A DNA stretch of 64,000 nucleotides from Mastigias papua (lineage: Eukaryota > Cnidaria > Scyphozoa > Rhizostomeae > Mastigiidae), in contig OZ025270.1 in NCBI GenBank assembly GCA_964019165.1, positions 3,926,528-3,990,527 on the forward strand, in the 5' to 3' direction. The notes below the pieces were generated by a model that saw nothing but the letters and a program-made list of their open reading frames with translations, made no database searches and had not been told where the DNA came from. Positions 36,671-49,341 of the stretch are shown piece after piece (positions within the stretch are counted from its first letter, which is position 1; each line of letters begins with the position of its first letter). Both the position numbers and the translations under genes were made by a program.

Positions 36671-39645
36671 ACATGTAATCTTGTATTTTTTGAAGAGTAT
36701 AATAGATGTTGCTTGTGATATCCTAGCGTTTCTAGTGCCTTGTCTTAATTGTGCAGTTTCGCATGAATGGGACTTCACCAGTCATGGTTGTAATCCTCTT
36801 TGTTTGTCTAGTAGTACTTCTAATTTTCGTTGTGCCTTTATCCAGGAGCCAAGTCTCCCTACCTACTTATTCTCAAGCATATTTGCCATCATCATATTGT
36901 TTTCTTGGTGTCCTAAAAGGAATGATTATCTCTGTTTAACTTTTTGTGGAATACTGCAGTTTCCAAATAAGCAAAGTTGATTACCTGGTATTTTTAACAT
37001 AAAAACCATTGGATTTCTCAGGATGAATAGGAATGTATGCAGAGACGACTTGCTGAGAGAGGAAAGCTACTTGACAATGGAATTCCAAGGCACTTTGCAT
37101 TTAAAACAGTATCACAGCCAAGTGCAGCTCTCGATTGGATTGGGAAAAAGTAGCTCTTTCTAGGGGTGCAGAGGGGGCAGATTTCCTCCGGCCCCGTGGC
37201 TGATAGGGGCTTCCAAACGTTATCAGGTGATTCTTCGGTGATAAAAATAGCTTTCAAAAATGATAATAACGTCATTAGGGCTCCATTATTTTATGTAACC
37301 CTTACCCCTCAACAAAATCTCTCAGCAAGGCTGTCTTTGATCCCTCCATATTTGCTATACGAAAACAGAACTGTACAGGCTCAGTGTCGCATGAAGTAGC
37401 TATCTGCAATACGGGACGCTGAAATTTAAGTTAGTTTTTCACTAGTTTAGGATCTGTCTGAGGCTCGTAAAATGTGTTTTCAGTGAATAAGATATTTACC
37501 CCATAATCTAAGTTAATTATCCTCTTTGTTGTTATATGAAGTATTTGGCTTTTGTCATTTTGTAGTTAAATGACTCTTGTAAAAGTGTAATGTGTGATTC
37601 AGAATGAGGGTTGCACCTGGCAGAGAAAGCCTTACGCACAGAAAATTGCTATGAAAAGAATTGAATTCCCATCAACTTTGTACTTTTGATGGTCTGACGC
37701 AATTGTTTTTGAGGAAGATTTAGAACTGCACATTTTTCACGCGTCTACTATGTTGAGGAATAGTTCTTGATTCTCACAAGCATAAACAACACACTTCACA
37801 AATGGGCACTGAAATCATACATGTTTTGTTGCCATATTTAATAGAAATATAATGTAACTTTGTAAGCTGCACAGATTTCCCTCTAGAATCGCACATGGAG
37901 TTTTTGCAACTGGACATTTTGTGTAGAACTGCACGTTAAAAAATACCTGGTCTGACTACTCCAGGGAATCACATCGCTGATCAAGTTCAAAGTATTCAAT
38001 GTGATTTGGCCTAGTTTTTGACCTTGTAGCATATAAAAGTAACCTTTTTCTTTGACATATGTCAACGTGATATCAACGATAGCAAGTAGCGATTACTAGG
38101 TGTTCACAACTTTGTTGTTGCATATCGTATGCACATACACTGATTAACTGAAATGCTGGTAAAGTACAATTTCACTCATTTTCTATCAGCAGATTTGACG
38201 CTGCTACGAGCTCACACACTTGAAAACTTGTTGCCGTAGGACGTCCACGATTCAGAGATTTATTTTACCTGTTCGCGATTGTTTGCGGGGCAATTATGCA
38301 TGTATGCATATTATCTACACTCCGTGCATCAATATTTTCATATATTATATTTGTTTTCGAGGGGGAAACAACTCCATACCAAGCAAATTCATTATCCCAT
38401 TATGCAGCGATGTTCTCAAAGTACCGGTAATCATTATTTTGTATTGATGATGCAATTTGCATGCGTTTTTAGGCGGTATAAGTACATAAAAAGTAGTTCA
38501 GCCTCACAGCCTGAACTTACCAACAATCTCTGAATAAACATACATTTAATAAAAGAAAAAATTTACGAAGCCTTTCGATCGGATTGAGTCTCTTCTTAAA
38601 AAAGTAAGCAATTATTTCTTAGTGCAATGTGGAAGTCTTCAGATGAAAATCTCGCATGCTAGCAAGTGTATCCTTGAATTCCTTTCAAAACTGCAAAACA
38701 TTACTACAAACTGTTGTGCTTTTTGTCATTATGATGGAGAGAAGGAGTGAAGCCTTAAATGGATTTGATGGCTTCAGTTTAACTCGCTGTCGATCCAGTT
38801 GTGTATGATTGTGAAGAGGTTATCTCCGACTCTTTCTGAATATAAGTCATATTTATGATGTCAAGCATGCCTGGATGTTTCCCAGTTACTCTAAGCTGTC
38901 AAGTTTGTCACATAATCTAGTAAATACCTACATCTGAATTATTGGGCGCTGCAATTTTCGAAGTAATTCTGCTTTGGGACCCACTGACGAGAGTTGAGAG
39001 GTGTCACTTAAACCTAAATCATGATAATATGTAATTATTTCATGTTCCTAATGGTATTAGTATATCTCATCATTGCTATCATATGATTAGCACATAAGCT
39101 TCCTTCACCGATTTTAAAATGCAGAAATATGAGCAACATTAGTGGAAATGCAACACAGGTACTTAGTAGTTGGAATTGGACTATATGTGGGAGCCAAATA
39201 GGTTATGAAATCTGAATTGGTGGATTCTCTTTACAAGGAATCACACTCTGTGACAATATGTGTAGGCCCCAGAGTATATTTGGAATACACTGTGTGTATG
39301 CTATTGATTTCAAAATGATGGGGTTGTTCAAAATGGCGAAGTTTTATTTAAAATTCTAGGCGCTGTAAGGAAATAAAGTAAGTTTGTTTATGCCGCAGAT
39401 TGCATTGCATAGAGTATACAGCTCACGCTGCTGCCAATGCTGTATTCAGATAGGAAAGAAAAAGTTGCTTATGAAGGATAAAGAGAAGTTGATTCATAAA
39501 TTAATTGCTTTTGAACTGCCAGATATTAATAACAATTGAAATTTATTAAATCCATGCGTTATACCTTAAGTCAATTTGCCAATGATGATCCTCTTTGCCG
39601 AGATACTTTACTCCTTCGCTGGCCTACAGTCGATATTGAACTACT
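36671..39645. other. Intergenic between GPCR 2 and GPCR 3
   Basis: No supported exon. Short frames on both strands (for example 37018-37275) carry no recognisable domain. The region starts with the presumed GPCR 2 promoter, and GPCR 3 ends at its right edge. Confidence 0.4.
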
Positions 39646-40782
39646 TCAACCGGTGTTCTCAGCTGTTGTAATGATTCTCCCTGAATATTGTTTACCTTCC
39701 GTTCTGTTCTGTGGGTCGGGAAATTGTGACCTATGCTTGTCTGTTGTACTCCTGTCTGCTGGTGATGCAAGCAGACTTACTGTGATTTTCCTACCACAGC
39801 TGCTTGAAAAAGAGGTCACAAGAAACCTCCTGTATTCCTTGTTGAATACAATCAGCATTGTGGCATTAATTGTTGCACTGAGACATTTGATACCATATGC
39901 CAGAGCAAGAATGTAAGTAATTTGATTGTCTGCCTTTCCTGCAAGATGCAGTGCGCACCGCCCTATTGTTAAGAAGACATAGGGTGAATAGCAGGCTATT
40001 AAGGACAATAAGATGAGGACAATCCCTCGGAAAAGGAATCTGTTCGTATTTCTAGACCATCGTCCGTTTCGTCGCATAGAGCGTACGCTAGAATCTCGCA
40101 CGCGTCTTGAAACTGATCGGTATGCCCTGACATAGAATGTTGCTACGGCCGTTAGCATTGAAATGTAGACCACTGCCAGTATTAGGTTTAAGATATCGTA
40201 GACGCCGTTTACCATTGAGAGCACGGCTGCTGCTGTTAAGCATACATTTACTGCGATGCATATGCTTATTAGTATCTTTGCGCGTCTCTTTGTCATTATT
40301 GTCCCATAAGTTGTTAGGTATCTCAGGTGTATGTAACGATCCATTGCAATGCATACTAGTAGAGCTGCTGAAAGTGGCTCGAACAGATACGAGAGGAAAA
40401 AAGATGTCAAGGCTAGCCAGTGTGTAGCTGTCTTCTCGATGTTGTGCATGAGCACCCGAAGAGCAACGCACAGTATCTGATTGAGGCCAACGCATATATC
40501 AGATATACAAAGGTGGAAAACTAGCAGTTGTGTCGCCTGGCCTATTTTCCGTATTCTTTGCATTATATATATCAATAATGAGTTTGTGATAATGTTTGAG
40601 ATCCCAACAATGAAGAATATTATCAACCCAGGCAAAATATCTTTTAGCGCAATTCTGTTATCAAACAGTGGATTTAACTCCTCTCTTTGCTGCTGTTCTT
40701 TCATTCTCAGTGCCAAGTGTACTGTTGTGTACAAAGTTGTGCTAGATTTAAAGAATGAGAAGACTACCATACTATGTTTCAC
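39646..40782 (-). CDS. Rhodopsin-like GPCR 3, single exon
   Basis: Intact frame of 378 residues from the ATG at 40782; a start at the ATG at 40704 (residue 27) would give 352. Visible landmarks: Asn67 in TM1, CISDICVGLNQ with Asp95 in TM2, DRYIHLRYL at 148-156 after TM3, IMTKRRAKI next, basic RRVRDSSVRSMRRNGRW in the third intracellular loop, LIACYSPYVFLT in TM6, and INATMLIVFNKEYRRF in TM7/helix 8 where NPxxY would stand. The extracellular end of TM3 lacks the usual cysteine. The serine-rich tail could be phosphorylated. Same orientation as GPCR 2 and about 3 kb upstream of it in transcription sense. Confidence 0.87.
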   Translation of the reverse strand: MKHSMVVFSFFKSSTTLYTTVHLALRMKEQQQREELNPLFDNRIALKDILPGLIIFFIVGISNIITNSLLIYIMQRIRKIGQATQLLVFHLCISDICVGLNQILCVALRVLMHNIEKTATHWLALTSFFLSYLFEPLSAALLVCIAMDRYIHLRYLTTYGTIMTKRRAKILISICIAVNVCLTAAAVLSMVNGVYDILNLILAVVYISMLTAVATFYVRAYRSVSRRVRDSSVRSMRRNGRWSRNTNRFLFRGIVLILLSLIACYSPYVFLTIGRCALHLAGKADNQITYILALAYGIKCLSATINATMLIVFNKEYRRFLVTSFSSSCGRKITVSLLASPADRSTTDKHRSQFPDPQNRTEGKQYSGRIITTAENTG

Positions 40783-42304
40783 ACAGAAACCTGACTTCTG
40801 AACCTCTTGTCCCTCTTCACTAGTACCTGCGTAACTAGTGACAAGGTCACATATACTCCGGTGACAGTGTTTAGTTTAATTGGAGTCAAGACCTGAGGTG
40901 GCTGTCAGCGTTAACGGAGTTTTATCGCATTTCGCCTGCTATGGACATGCTGATAGTACTTTGATAAATTCTTGTCACAGTACTAATTCACAGCGCGCTG
41001 AATACTGACGCCCATCTGTAGTCAGCCTTGGGACACCTCTATTTGATTTGAAAGCCTCGATTGTGATACCGGAACAGATAATTTTAGTGATACTAACGTC
41101 TCATATATGCTTTCTTTCTGATATCCGGCACACTACCTCTGTGTTATGCTGTTTTCTTAGCTTCCAAGTGGATTTGAAATACTACCCATATGATTCTTTT
41201 CTAAATCCAGAGCGCCTTATATAACTGATAGCCGTGTTTTCAATTGGCAATAGAAAATCTGCCCTGTGTTTGATTTGATTTTGTCATATTTATCACGGTG
41301 CACAGGTGATGTTACTTTAAGAGTATTTTGCTTTCAGAAATGAATTTTGATAATTTTATCAAGCAATCATTGTCAGATTTACGAGTAAACAATATATATC
41401 CATGGGGTTTTTATTTGTGGGAATTAATTAATACTCGAGCGCAGATGTAACAGTGATAAGTTGACTGGTTTTGTATATCCTATTGTAACTGTTGGGATAA
41501 AGCATATGCATATTTCAGATATGTATACGGGACCCGTTAAGGACTATGTGTACATGTGAAGATAGTAGTTAGAGACCCAGTAAGAACTATGTGAGCTCAA
41601 TATAAGCAGAGAAAATACAACTTATGGTAGGACTAAACTATGGAAAACTTGTCTGTATGACATTTGTTGCAAAAATCTGAGGCTGTTTCCTCCAAGAGGC
41701 CATACTATACAACATTTGTTGCAGCCATTGATTTGACAATCGTCAAGCATTTCACATGGCAATTGCTGCATGGCCTTTTGCATAAAAACGGTGACAGTCC
41801 TGGAAACATTTGTGAAATATGAATTTCAGTACAAAGAGCGCAACCAAAAAAAGAGATTTCTTCGTCTTGATTTTATAACGACATATTCAGTGGTACTATT
41901 GCGACTTTAAAATTAATCTACGACGTATCCAAGAAGTAAACGTTTCGACTCACACGAGAGTCATCATCAGTATTAAAAGGATGAATGAGGAAAATATATC
42001 TATATATGAAGTGGGTACAAAGGGGATATATGAATTAATATTGATATTTTGTATAAGTTTGGTCCTATCGTTATATACTTCTTGCGGTGTCGTCAAAAGC
42101 AACACCTGTCTCTCGTGCCATTTAGCTCAGCCATTTGACTCTCGTGTGCGCCTAGCATAATATGTAACTCGCATCAAGTTTTCACGTGTCATTCTATTTT
42201 TCACAACAAAGCCATTCTCTTTCCAGGCCATTGTACTCTATCATTGTTGCAACTCCAAGTGGATAGCCTGGTGGTTGTGTGATTAATAGTCTGTTGACGC
42301 GAAG
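40783..42304. other. Intergenic, upstream of GPCR 3
   Basis: No supported exon or RNA gene. Presumed GPCR 3 promoter side. Confidence 0.4.
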
Positions 42305-42448
42305 GTGAATATAAGTTTCTTATAAGATTGTTTTTTTCGCCCAATAGCCTACTGAATCTCTCTTAGCTTTTTCATGATTTGAGTACATGAACTTTATGGT
42401 GATCTTCTTTGCAAGACTATTTGAGCTTGTGTAGCAATGCAATGTTAC

Positions 42449-42495
<47 letters not shown>

Positions 42496-42740
42496 GGCAG
42501 ACAGACAGACAGGCAGAAAGACAGAAAGACAGACCCTGCACAAACACAAAACTGAAATACATAGATTGGCCATGGAAATTGATGAAATCGAGCAAAAGAG
42601 ATGACGGGCTTCCATGGAAGTTGGAATTTCAAGTGTGCATCTACTTATTAACTTTCACCGGTCTCAGAATCCATTACTGAATTTTCGTAACCTTTGAGCA
42701 GTCTAGTACTGCTTTCCTGTAAGACATTTTCTTTAAAAAG
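42305..42740. repeat. Repeat family F1, copy e, carrying a CAGA tract
   Basis: Starts near AAGTTTCTTATAAGATTG and ends near AAGACATTTTCTTTAAAAAG. Same internal order as 9325-9660 (TTCGCCCAATAGCC, CTCTCTTAGCTTTTTCATG, the CAGA run, TCTCAGAATCC). The short ACAGACAGACAG of the other copy has expanded here to about 85 bp of CAGA/CAGG (42449-42533). That run produces the false reading frame of CLSV repeats on the minus strand. Confidence 0.65.
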
Positions 42741-43072
42741 CATGTATAGTTATACAATGATAGTTATACAATGGTTTGAAAGTGATAAATAGAAGAAGAA
42801 AGAAAAGAAGTTAGGACTAGCTATTCCTTGTATGATTTTCGTTTACGAAGCAAGTGAATTTATTTGTAGACCTAGCCATGGATAAACCTGTTCTTTTAAA
42901 TTTGTCTGAACTATCGTAGAAGTTCCATTGAACATTCGGGCCCTATTGTTGTTCTGAACTTCTAATGAAGGCTTACTGGAAAATGGGGCTAAGATAGGAG
43001 GGGACCAAATGGAGCTTTGAAGGCAGTAGCTGATGGTTCGATACTTTCCTAGGGTTTCAGAGGGAAATCAAA
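42741..43072. other. Upstream region of RBM42
   Basis: Presumed promoter and 5' UTR of RBM42. No recognisable core element. Confidence 0.35.
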
Positions 43073-45847
43073 ATGGACCAGAAGAAGAAAACAGAATTGG
43101 AGGAGGAGATGTCCAGGTGAGAAATTTGCGGTAATGTACGGTGATAGCTACAGAAAGCGTTAACTGTAAGCAGTGAGTTCCCACGTTTAAGAGTAAGGAG
43201 CGAGATTTGTAATGGATCCAGGAAAACGCTTTACAATTTTTTACACCCAGAAATATGGGAAGCTGTTATGTATTTTTATACTTGGATTTGTTGTTTTGAA
43301 TGAAGGAATTTTAAAGGTATGTTTAATGAATGCGATCAGCATGGAGTTAGAAAGAAAACCAAGGGTTTGTGAATTTCCATACCTCTGCAATTGTGTCAGC
43401 CGCATTCCCTTTTCCTTTGATCAGCGATTTCTATTTTACTATTTGGTTTTTAGTTTAAAGGAAAAGCTTCGATTTCTTGCGACTTTTAGGAATTTATTAA
43501 AGGATTTATCAGATTGCCTTCCACTTTTCATCAGTGGTATCTCTTGATTTAGTAGAAGCACAAACGAAATTACCTGTTATCTTCTGTTATTTTTTAGGTT
43601 TGAGCAAGAAATTTTTGGACAACTCCCTCCTCCTCCACAACCTCCGTCTATGAATGCTATGTCACAAAGCTCTGATTTCCAACCAGAGTACAATGAACCT
43701 CAAACGTACACACCTCCAGTATTTTCTAGCCGTTCTTCGGACCATCCGCGCTTCGTAGAGCCCTCTGTTTCTACCGTAGAAAACACTGCCTTGCCTACTC
43801 CAGGGCCGATGTTGCCTCACTTGCCACCACTGCCACCATTGCCTCATGGTCTTCCATTACCAGATGGACAAAATCTTCCAATGCCTGGTAATATGCCACA
43901 GTTTGTCCCTCCCCCTTTACCCCCAGTTATAATCAACCCTGTTCCTGTACAAAGTACCCCGGTTATCAAGCCCCCAACTGTTCCATTAGATAATTATGAT
44001 CCAACAGAAGTAGTTGAAGAGAAATTGGGAGAGTCTTCTGGTGGCGACGTGCAGAAGGGAGATAAGAGAAAAAGCGAGAAAAGAAAGTTTGTCAGAGTCG
44101 GAGGTGGTCTAACATGGGAGGATGAAACACTAGCTGATTGGGATCCAAGTATGTACTATATTCTTAACCCACAAAACAAATATCGGTGAATAATGCAGGA
44201 ATGATTATATTATTGTACATGAAATACTAGGATCATATAGAACTTAGCTGAAGAATAAAAAAGTGGTGGTTCCTCCAGATCAAGGCTCGTAAGGAAGGGA
44301 GTTGAAAAATAGCAGAGACTAATTCGACGCACTGAAGCCACAGCTGCTTACGCTGTTTATATAGCATATATACTTTTTGAAATATTATCACTGCAAAGAT
44401 ATTTCTGCGGTCTTCTAATTTGAATATTGAAATAAGCCTGAGATGAAAATATTTATCCGCAATATATGCAGCAAACATATGCAGCAAGATGCGTCCTAAA
44501 AATACAAAAATACTTGTATTACCGTTCGTTGCATATATCTCTCGCATATTGAGTGTTTAAATTGCGTAAACACACGTAAAACCCCATTTTCCTCAATTTC
44601 ACACCCAGAATATACTTATGGCTCCGGGAAACTTTTTGTCTCTTTATTTCATACTTGAGCTCTGCACTGCATGAGGTCATTTTGTCTATGATAAATAGTT
44701 AGTGTGTGTTTTACATAAATTTGATCGTTAGATTTATTTTTCTTATAGGCGATTTCAGACTGTTTTGTGGCGACCTTGGAAACGAGGTCACCGATGAGTA
44801 TCTCTTCCGGGCATTTGCTAGGTATCCTTCTGTTATGAAAGCTAAGGTCGTCAGGGATAAGAAGACGAAGAAGACGAAAGGATATGGATTCGTTAGTTTT
44901 AAAGATCCACAAGATTACTTAAAAGCTATGAGGGAAATGAACGGTGAGTCACAGTTCATAGTATCAATTAGTAATCTTTAGCATATGTAAGAAAAACATT
45001 CTATGATTATGAGTAATTTTGGTTTCAAACTTTTAGTAATTATGGGTGGGTAGCCAGATAGAGTGATCGTCTGTGGTACTGAAGGTCGATAGTTTGAGGC
45101 ACACTTCAGAAGCGTAGCAGTCAAGTGTTTGATTTGCTCAGAGCTTTGATTTGGTTTATTTTCTCCCAACTATCATCGGGCAAAAGGGACCTAAATTCTG
45201 CTGTAGAACGCATATATGGTCAGAATCCTTGATGATTGGTAAATTGGGTTGAGTGAAACTATACCTGAGCAGAGCTTTCAACCAATCAAACATTTTGGTG
45301 CCTTATCTCGTCTCAGATCCTTGCTGTGGTGCTCACAGTATAGCTGCCAAATGTTTGAGATCTCTGATTTATTTTCTCCCAACCTAATTAACCAATCATT
45401 ATGTAGGAGTTTGACCACACATGCTAAGACTGGACTCATTTTACATGGTGACTGGTAGGTTAGGTTAGGAGAAAATAGATCTGATCAGACTTTAAAAAAT
45501 TGGCGGCTATGCTGGTGCTCGCTTGTTGTCCGCCTAGTAGACAATGGGCATCTGATGCGAACAATGAGGAAAAGGGAGCGAATGAAGAAACCGACTATCC
45601 TACATGACGAGGCGCAGGATAAGTGCCCTTTCGAATAGACATTCCTCAAAGTATAAAACGTAGATAAGAGTTTGCCTGTTTCTTAACATTAGATAGAAGA
45701 TCATCGTCTTGATTTTTATCATCATTTTTCACAGGTAAATATGTTGGAAACAGACCTATAAAACTACGGAAAAGTACATGGAAAGACAGAAATATCGACA
45801 TTGCAAGGAAAAAGGAAAAAGAGAAAAAGAAGTTGGGGCTTCGGTAG
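43073..45847 (+). CDS. RBM42: RNA-binding protein 42, complete, four exons
   Basis: Exons 43073-43116, 43598-44148, 44749-44943 and 45735-45847 join by GT..AG with consistent phase and give 300 residues. The N-terminus (MDQKKKTELEEEMSRFEQEI) matches the family's short acidic helix. A proline-rich middle (PPPPQPP, LPPLPPLPHGLPLP) and an acidic-basic linker (KRKFVRVGGGLTWEDETL) lead to one RRM, from DFRLFCGDLGNEVTDEY at about 200 to KGYGFVSF at 242-249 (RNP2 and RNP1). The last exon ends with WKDRNIDIARKKEKEKKKLGLR. The protein is a nuclear/cytoplasmic RNA binder linked in vertebrates to hnRNP K and splicing complexes. Vertebrate RBM42 is longer, mainly in the proline-rich part. Intron 3 holds a repeat pair (45044-45381). 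Confidence 0.93.
45044..45381. repeat. Two SINE-like repeat copies in RBM42 intron 3
   Basis: Copy 1 (45044-45171) begins GGGTGGGTAGCCAGATAGAG, which resembles a tRNA-type A box. GGTCGATAGTTTGAGGC further on resembles a B box. It ends GGTTTATTTTCTCCCAAC. Copy 2 (about 45330-45381) repeats its last part: GTGCTCACAGTATAGCTGCC, then TTTGAGATCTCTGATTTATT and TTTTCTCCCAAC. Two separate copies within 350 bp support a dispersed repeat. A tRNA origin is only suggested. Confidence 0.4.
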
Positions 45848-47796
45848 AAAATATGTGTGTTAGATACTTCAGTAATTCCAGGCATGTTCTAGCACCTAGG
45901 GAATGAGTTTCAGTGGATGGAAATTGAAGTCTTGAATTTGTAGACTTCTTTTCAAAAAAATGTTGGGAGATAATATTATTTTTAATGGAAACATGGGATT
46001 TGATAACTTCTGCGTTGAAGTCAGGCAGATCAATACTAACTTGAAAGTATTTCTGAAATTCTTGCCGATTCCCTTTGAAAACCTGGGGTGTTCCCCTCCT
46101 ACTTCTGCCCCAGGCACCCCTACATTACCTTAGAGCCAGAATTTCCGTTTAGCGAACCACAGAGATGCTAGATACCTGTAGCTGTGTGTTTTGAAATAGG
46201 CCTCGTAAGGATTCCAGGTTTAGTAGAAAGAGGCCGCTCATTTAAACTACTGTCTCTTTTGTTGGTAGGAATTGCGGCCTGTTTGCACATACTAGATATT
46301 TAGCTCAGGAAGGCGTTACTTTAATGCACTTTTTAGCTAAAAACCAGCTTTTCATTTGTGAAGAATAAATATTGAAAATGTATTTCTAGCTCTATCTTTG
46401 CAATTATCTTTGTTTGTACTAGCCCTACAAAGTATATCTCCGATACTCTCTTCAGTTCAGTTGCTGTCTTGATTATATTGTTGTTGTATTCACATGACAG
46501 ATACGTTGTTCAAAGTATAAAGATATCTTTCATGCTACATTACGTTCAACCCAATGCGTGTCAATCGCTTTTTTCTTACCTGATCCTGTCTTGACTATCC
46601 ATCACAAGCTACTATTCGCGCGCCAGACAGCAAAACTCACATTCAGTAAAATCCCGCATGAAATAGCCTCCGTTTTCGAGCCTAAGCTTAAATGGTTGTT
46701 ATAAAAGAAATTTGAATAAATGATTTAGAGTTCTGGTTGGTAGTAGATAATTTTTCCTGCTTTGTAGGCATTTAGACCTAGTCTTCGTACCTTGAAAGAA
46801 AGCTCTCAGCTTTCTTGCTGAATGAATAAAGAGCAAAATTTTCTTTCTTGTTTAAAAGAATCTGACAGTTTTCTAAAGCAAGCTAGGTTATTATTTAAAT
46901 GATCAAAACCATGAAAGTAAAGAGTAAAAGTTCTTAAAAGCTGCGATTCTTTGACGTGGGTTTTTAACTGTAATACATAAATTTGAAAATAACATTGAGA
47001 TTACCTACCTAAATACTCTTAAGTGTTGTTCTTGCTTGTACTGTGTTCTCCGGATAAAAATGCAGGAAACATTGCTTGGCACAACTGTCGTTCTAACTCA
47101 TTTGTAACGGTGTGATCTGTTACTCCAACTCAATTTCAGAAAATCGATTCTATAATGAAATGAAAGATTGGCGTTGACATGATGTAATTAGCACGAGGCA
47201 TATATATTTTATAACTTTGCTTAAGGGATCTCACGTATATACACAAAGTATAATAGCGTCTATTAGAACTTCATTTATGAAATATTAAAAGCTTAAATTC
47301 CACAGCATATAGCAAGAATGGAATATAAACATAAAAGCAAATGAACGAGATTTTGATGTGTGAAAAGACGAATTTGAAATTTGCAACCTTATCTAGATCT
47401 AGCTATAATTAACATAAGTGAACATAGGTAATTTTTAATTCTATTAATTATCTATCAAAAAATAAAACTAATTGCAATATACATGTTTACATACACTACA
47501 TTAGTACGACATGCAATAAGTGCATCGATAATGTAGTAATATGTACCTCTGTTAATAGCCAAAAGTGTACGTGGCTTGAATCTAACTCTAAGAAAGATAC
47601 GCTTTCAAAGCAGCGTATTAACTTTTTAGGGCCATCGACTAACTGCACTGCGACCAGGGTGGCAAACAAGCAGGTTAGAGCAACACCATACGCAAGTCAC
47701 TCGGGAAGTTAACTTCGGTTGACAGTCAGCGGGTAATGGAACAGTCGGCAATTACGCCAATAGCCGCTCTTGTCAGCCCGTTCCTGGCACCTAAGG
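45848..47796. other. Intergenic, 3' of RBM42
   Basis: The RBM42 3' UTR should occupy the first few hundred bases; AGAATAAATATTG at about 46362 contains AATAAA. No other gene. A GC-richer block with several short inverted repeats (about 47620-47790) adjoins the element that follows. Confidence 0.35.
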
Positions 47797-48107
47797 GCCA
47801 GGGGTAGAGGCGGACTGGTAAAGGGATGCCAGGCTACAATCACATCCTGCGCCCATCCCGCTTATTTCCTATGTAGGCCCCCCTATTCTCCTCAGCAACT
47901 TGATTGTTGTCCTATTAGATGATTCTTCTTAACATGTCATGTGTGATTACCTTGATGGTCATGCCCTTCCACATTTCTCTTTCTTGGCATGCCTGAATGA
48001 TATCATTTCTAATGACCGTATTAGCTAATGAAAATAGATAACGACACTTTAATTGGACCCTTTTATAAGTAGCATCCCTGGGAAAACGCTATCAGTCCGC
48101 CCCTTGC
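47797..48107. mobile_element. Possible hAT-like inverted-repeat element, about 310 bp
   Basis: The left side reads CAGGGGTAGAGGCGGACTGG and the right side, read on the other strand, CAAGGGGCGGACTGATAGCG. Both share GGCGGACTG, and AGGGATGCC / AGCATCCCT pair just inside. CAGGGGCGGACTG-like ends are common on hAT-type elements. No frame inside and no readable target duplication. Confidence 0.45.
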
Positions 48108-49332
48108 AAGGACAATAAACTTCCGTCACTTACCAGTTTACTAACTTCCTCATATACTTGTTTATTCAATGAAGTTTAGAATGTATGTAGATTTATAACC
48201 TAATTGCATCCACCATCCATGCCATTCAAATGTTCAATTGATAAAGCTCCACGTGTCTCGCAATTGTAGCATCTGCCCCATCATCATCGAGCCATATTTT
48301 CTCGTTTATGAAAAAATATTTGATTTTTATAAATTAAGTAGGATGATTTCGCAGCCCGCTTACCAGTGCTTCGTTTACGGCTATTTATCTAACACTACAT
48401 ATGCACACTATTCTGCTTTCTTAATTCGGCCCTTTTCGTCTCTCCAAAATTACAGATTGCTTATGTTCATTATCATTGTTTATGCAGAACCATCTGCTCG
48501 CGCCTTCTTTTTTGAGCTCCATTTACTTTGGCTATTAAGATGCAGTGTTTTTCAGAAATCCAGCTCACTGCCGTGTTTGTCGATTAGAAGTGAAGAAAGT
48601 GGTAAAACACTCAAGAGTTTAAAAGGCATTTATAGCAGAGGTTTGACTACTGGTCTCAATAAATAGCCTTCGGACACAACGAGATCTTCTTAAAAAATCT
48701 TTTAATTTTATCATGCCGAAGTTCGAAAGGATTAAGAATATTTGCTACCGAACGGCATCTTGAGGTGAGTTTTATTGTGCTTCTTCGCATGGACTTTAGC
48801 CGCTCTTGATAAGTGAGTCCAAAATGAAAAGTCATGTCGTCCATCTTTTCTAGCATCTATTTCATCAGTTGTCTTGGGAAGTAGCACTCTATTGATTGCT
48901 CTCTCTCAATGCTCAATGCAACTCAATCCATTAGTTCTAGTTTTTAAGCTATTTATATATATTTATCATTCTACTGCACTTGGTGCTTTACCTTGCTTTA
49001 TTATTGACTTTCTTCTTCGTTTGCAGCCACAAAACCGACTTATCTTCCTTTTGCTACTGCAGCTTTTAATGCTATTGCCCATTTCTCTACCCAATCCGCT
49101 GTCATTTCATTTCATGATGCATTATATAATTCACAACCTAGGTGTCCGTCTTCTTCAGATTAACTCCTTCTCTCCAAATTACTACCCATTTCAAACTGCT
49201 GTCTTCTTGCTCTATGGCTGTTGTTCTCTCTTCTTCATTACAAAATACCTACCAGTTTTCTTTAGAGAGATAATAATTTTTCATGTTGCCAATACCACAA
49301 CTCTACACAATGTAAACTATTTCATCTTGCAG
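48108..49332. other. Upstream region of GPCR 4
   Basis: A long frame continues upstream of the GPCR 4 ATG and is hydrophobic, but TTCATCTTGCAG at 49321-49332 is a good splice acceptor ten bases before the ATG. The stretch is therefore more likely intron plus promoter. A 142-codon plus frame at 48238-48666 has no recognisable family. Confidence 0.4.
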
Positions 49333-49341
49333 TTCTTTACA

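Noticed and set aside
42320..42632. Cysteine-rich CLSVCLSV reading frames
   Set aside because: Produced by the CAGA microsatellite inside an F1 repeat copy.
48874..49341. N-terminal extension of GPCR 4
   Set aside because: The frame begins at a non-ATG codon, and a good splice acceptor lies just before the ATG at 49342. Hydrophobic content is likely chance in AT-rich DNA.
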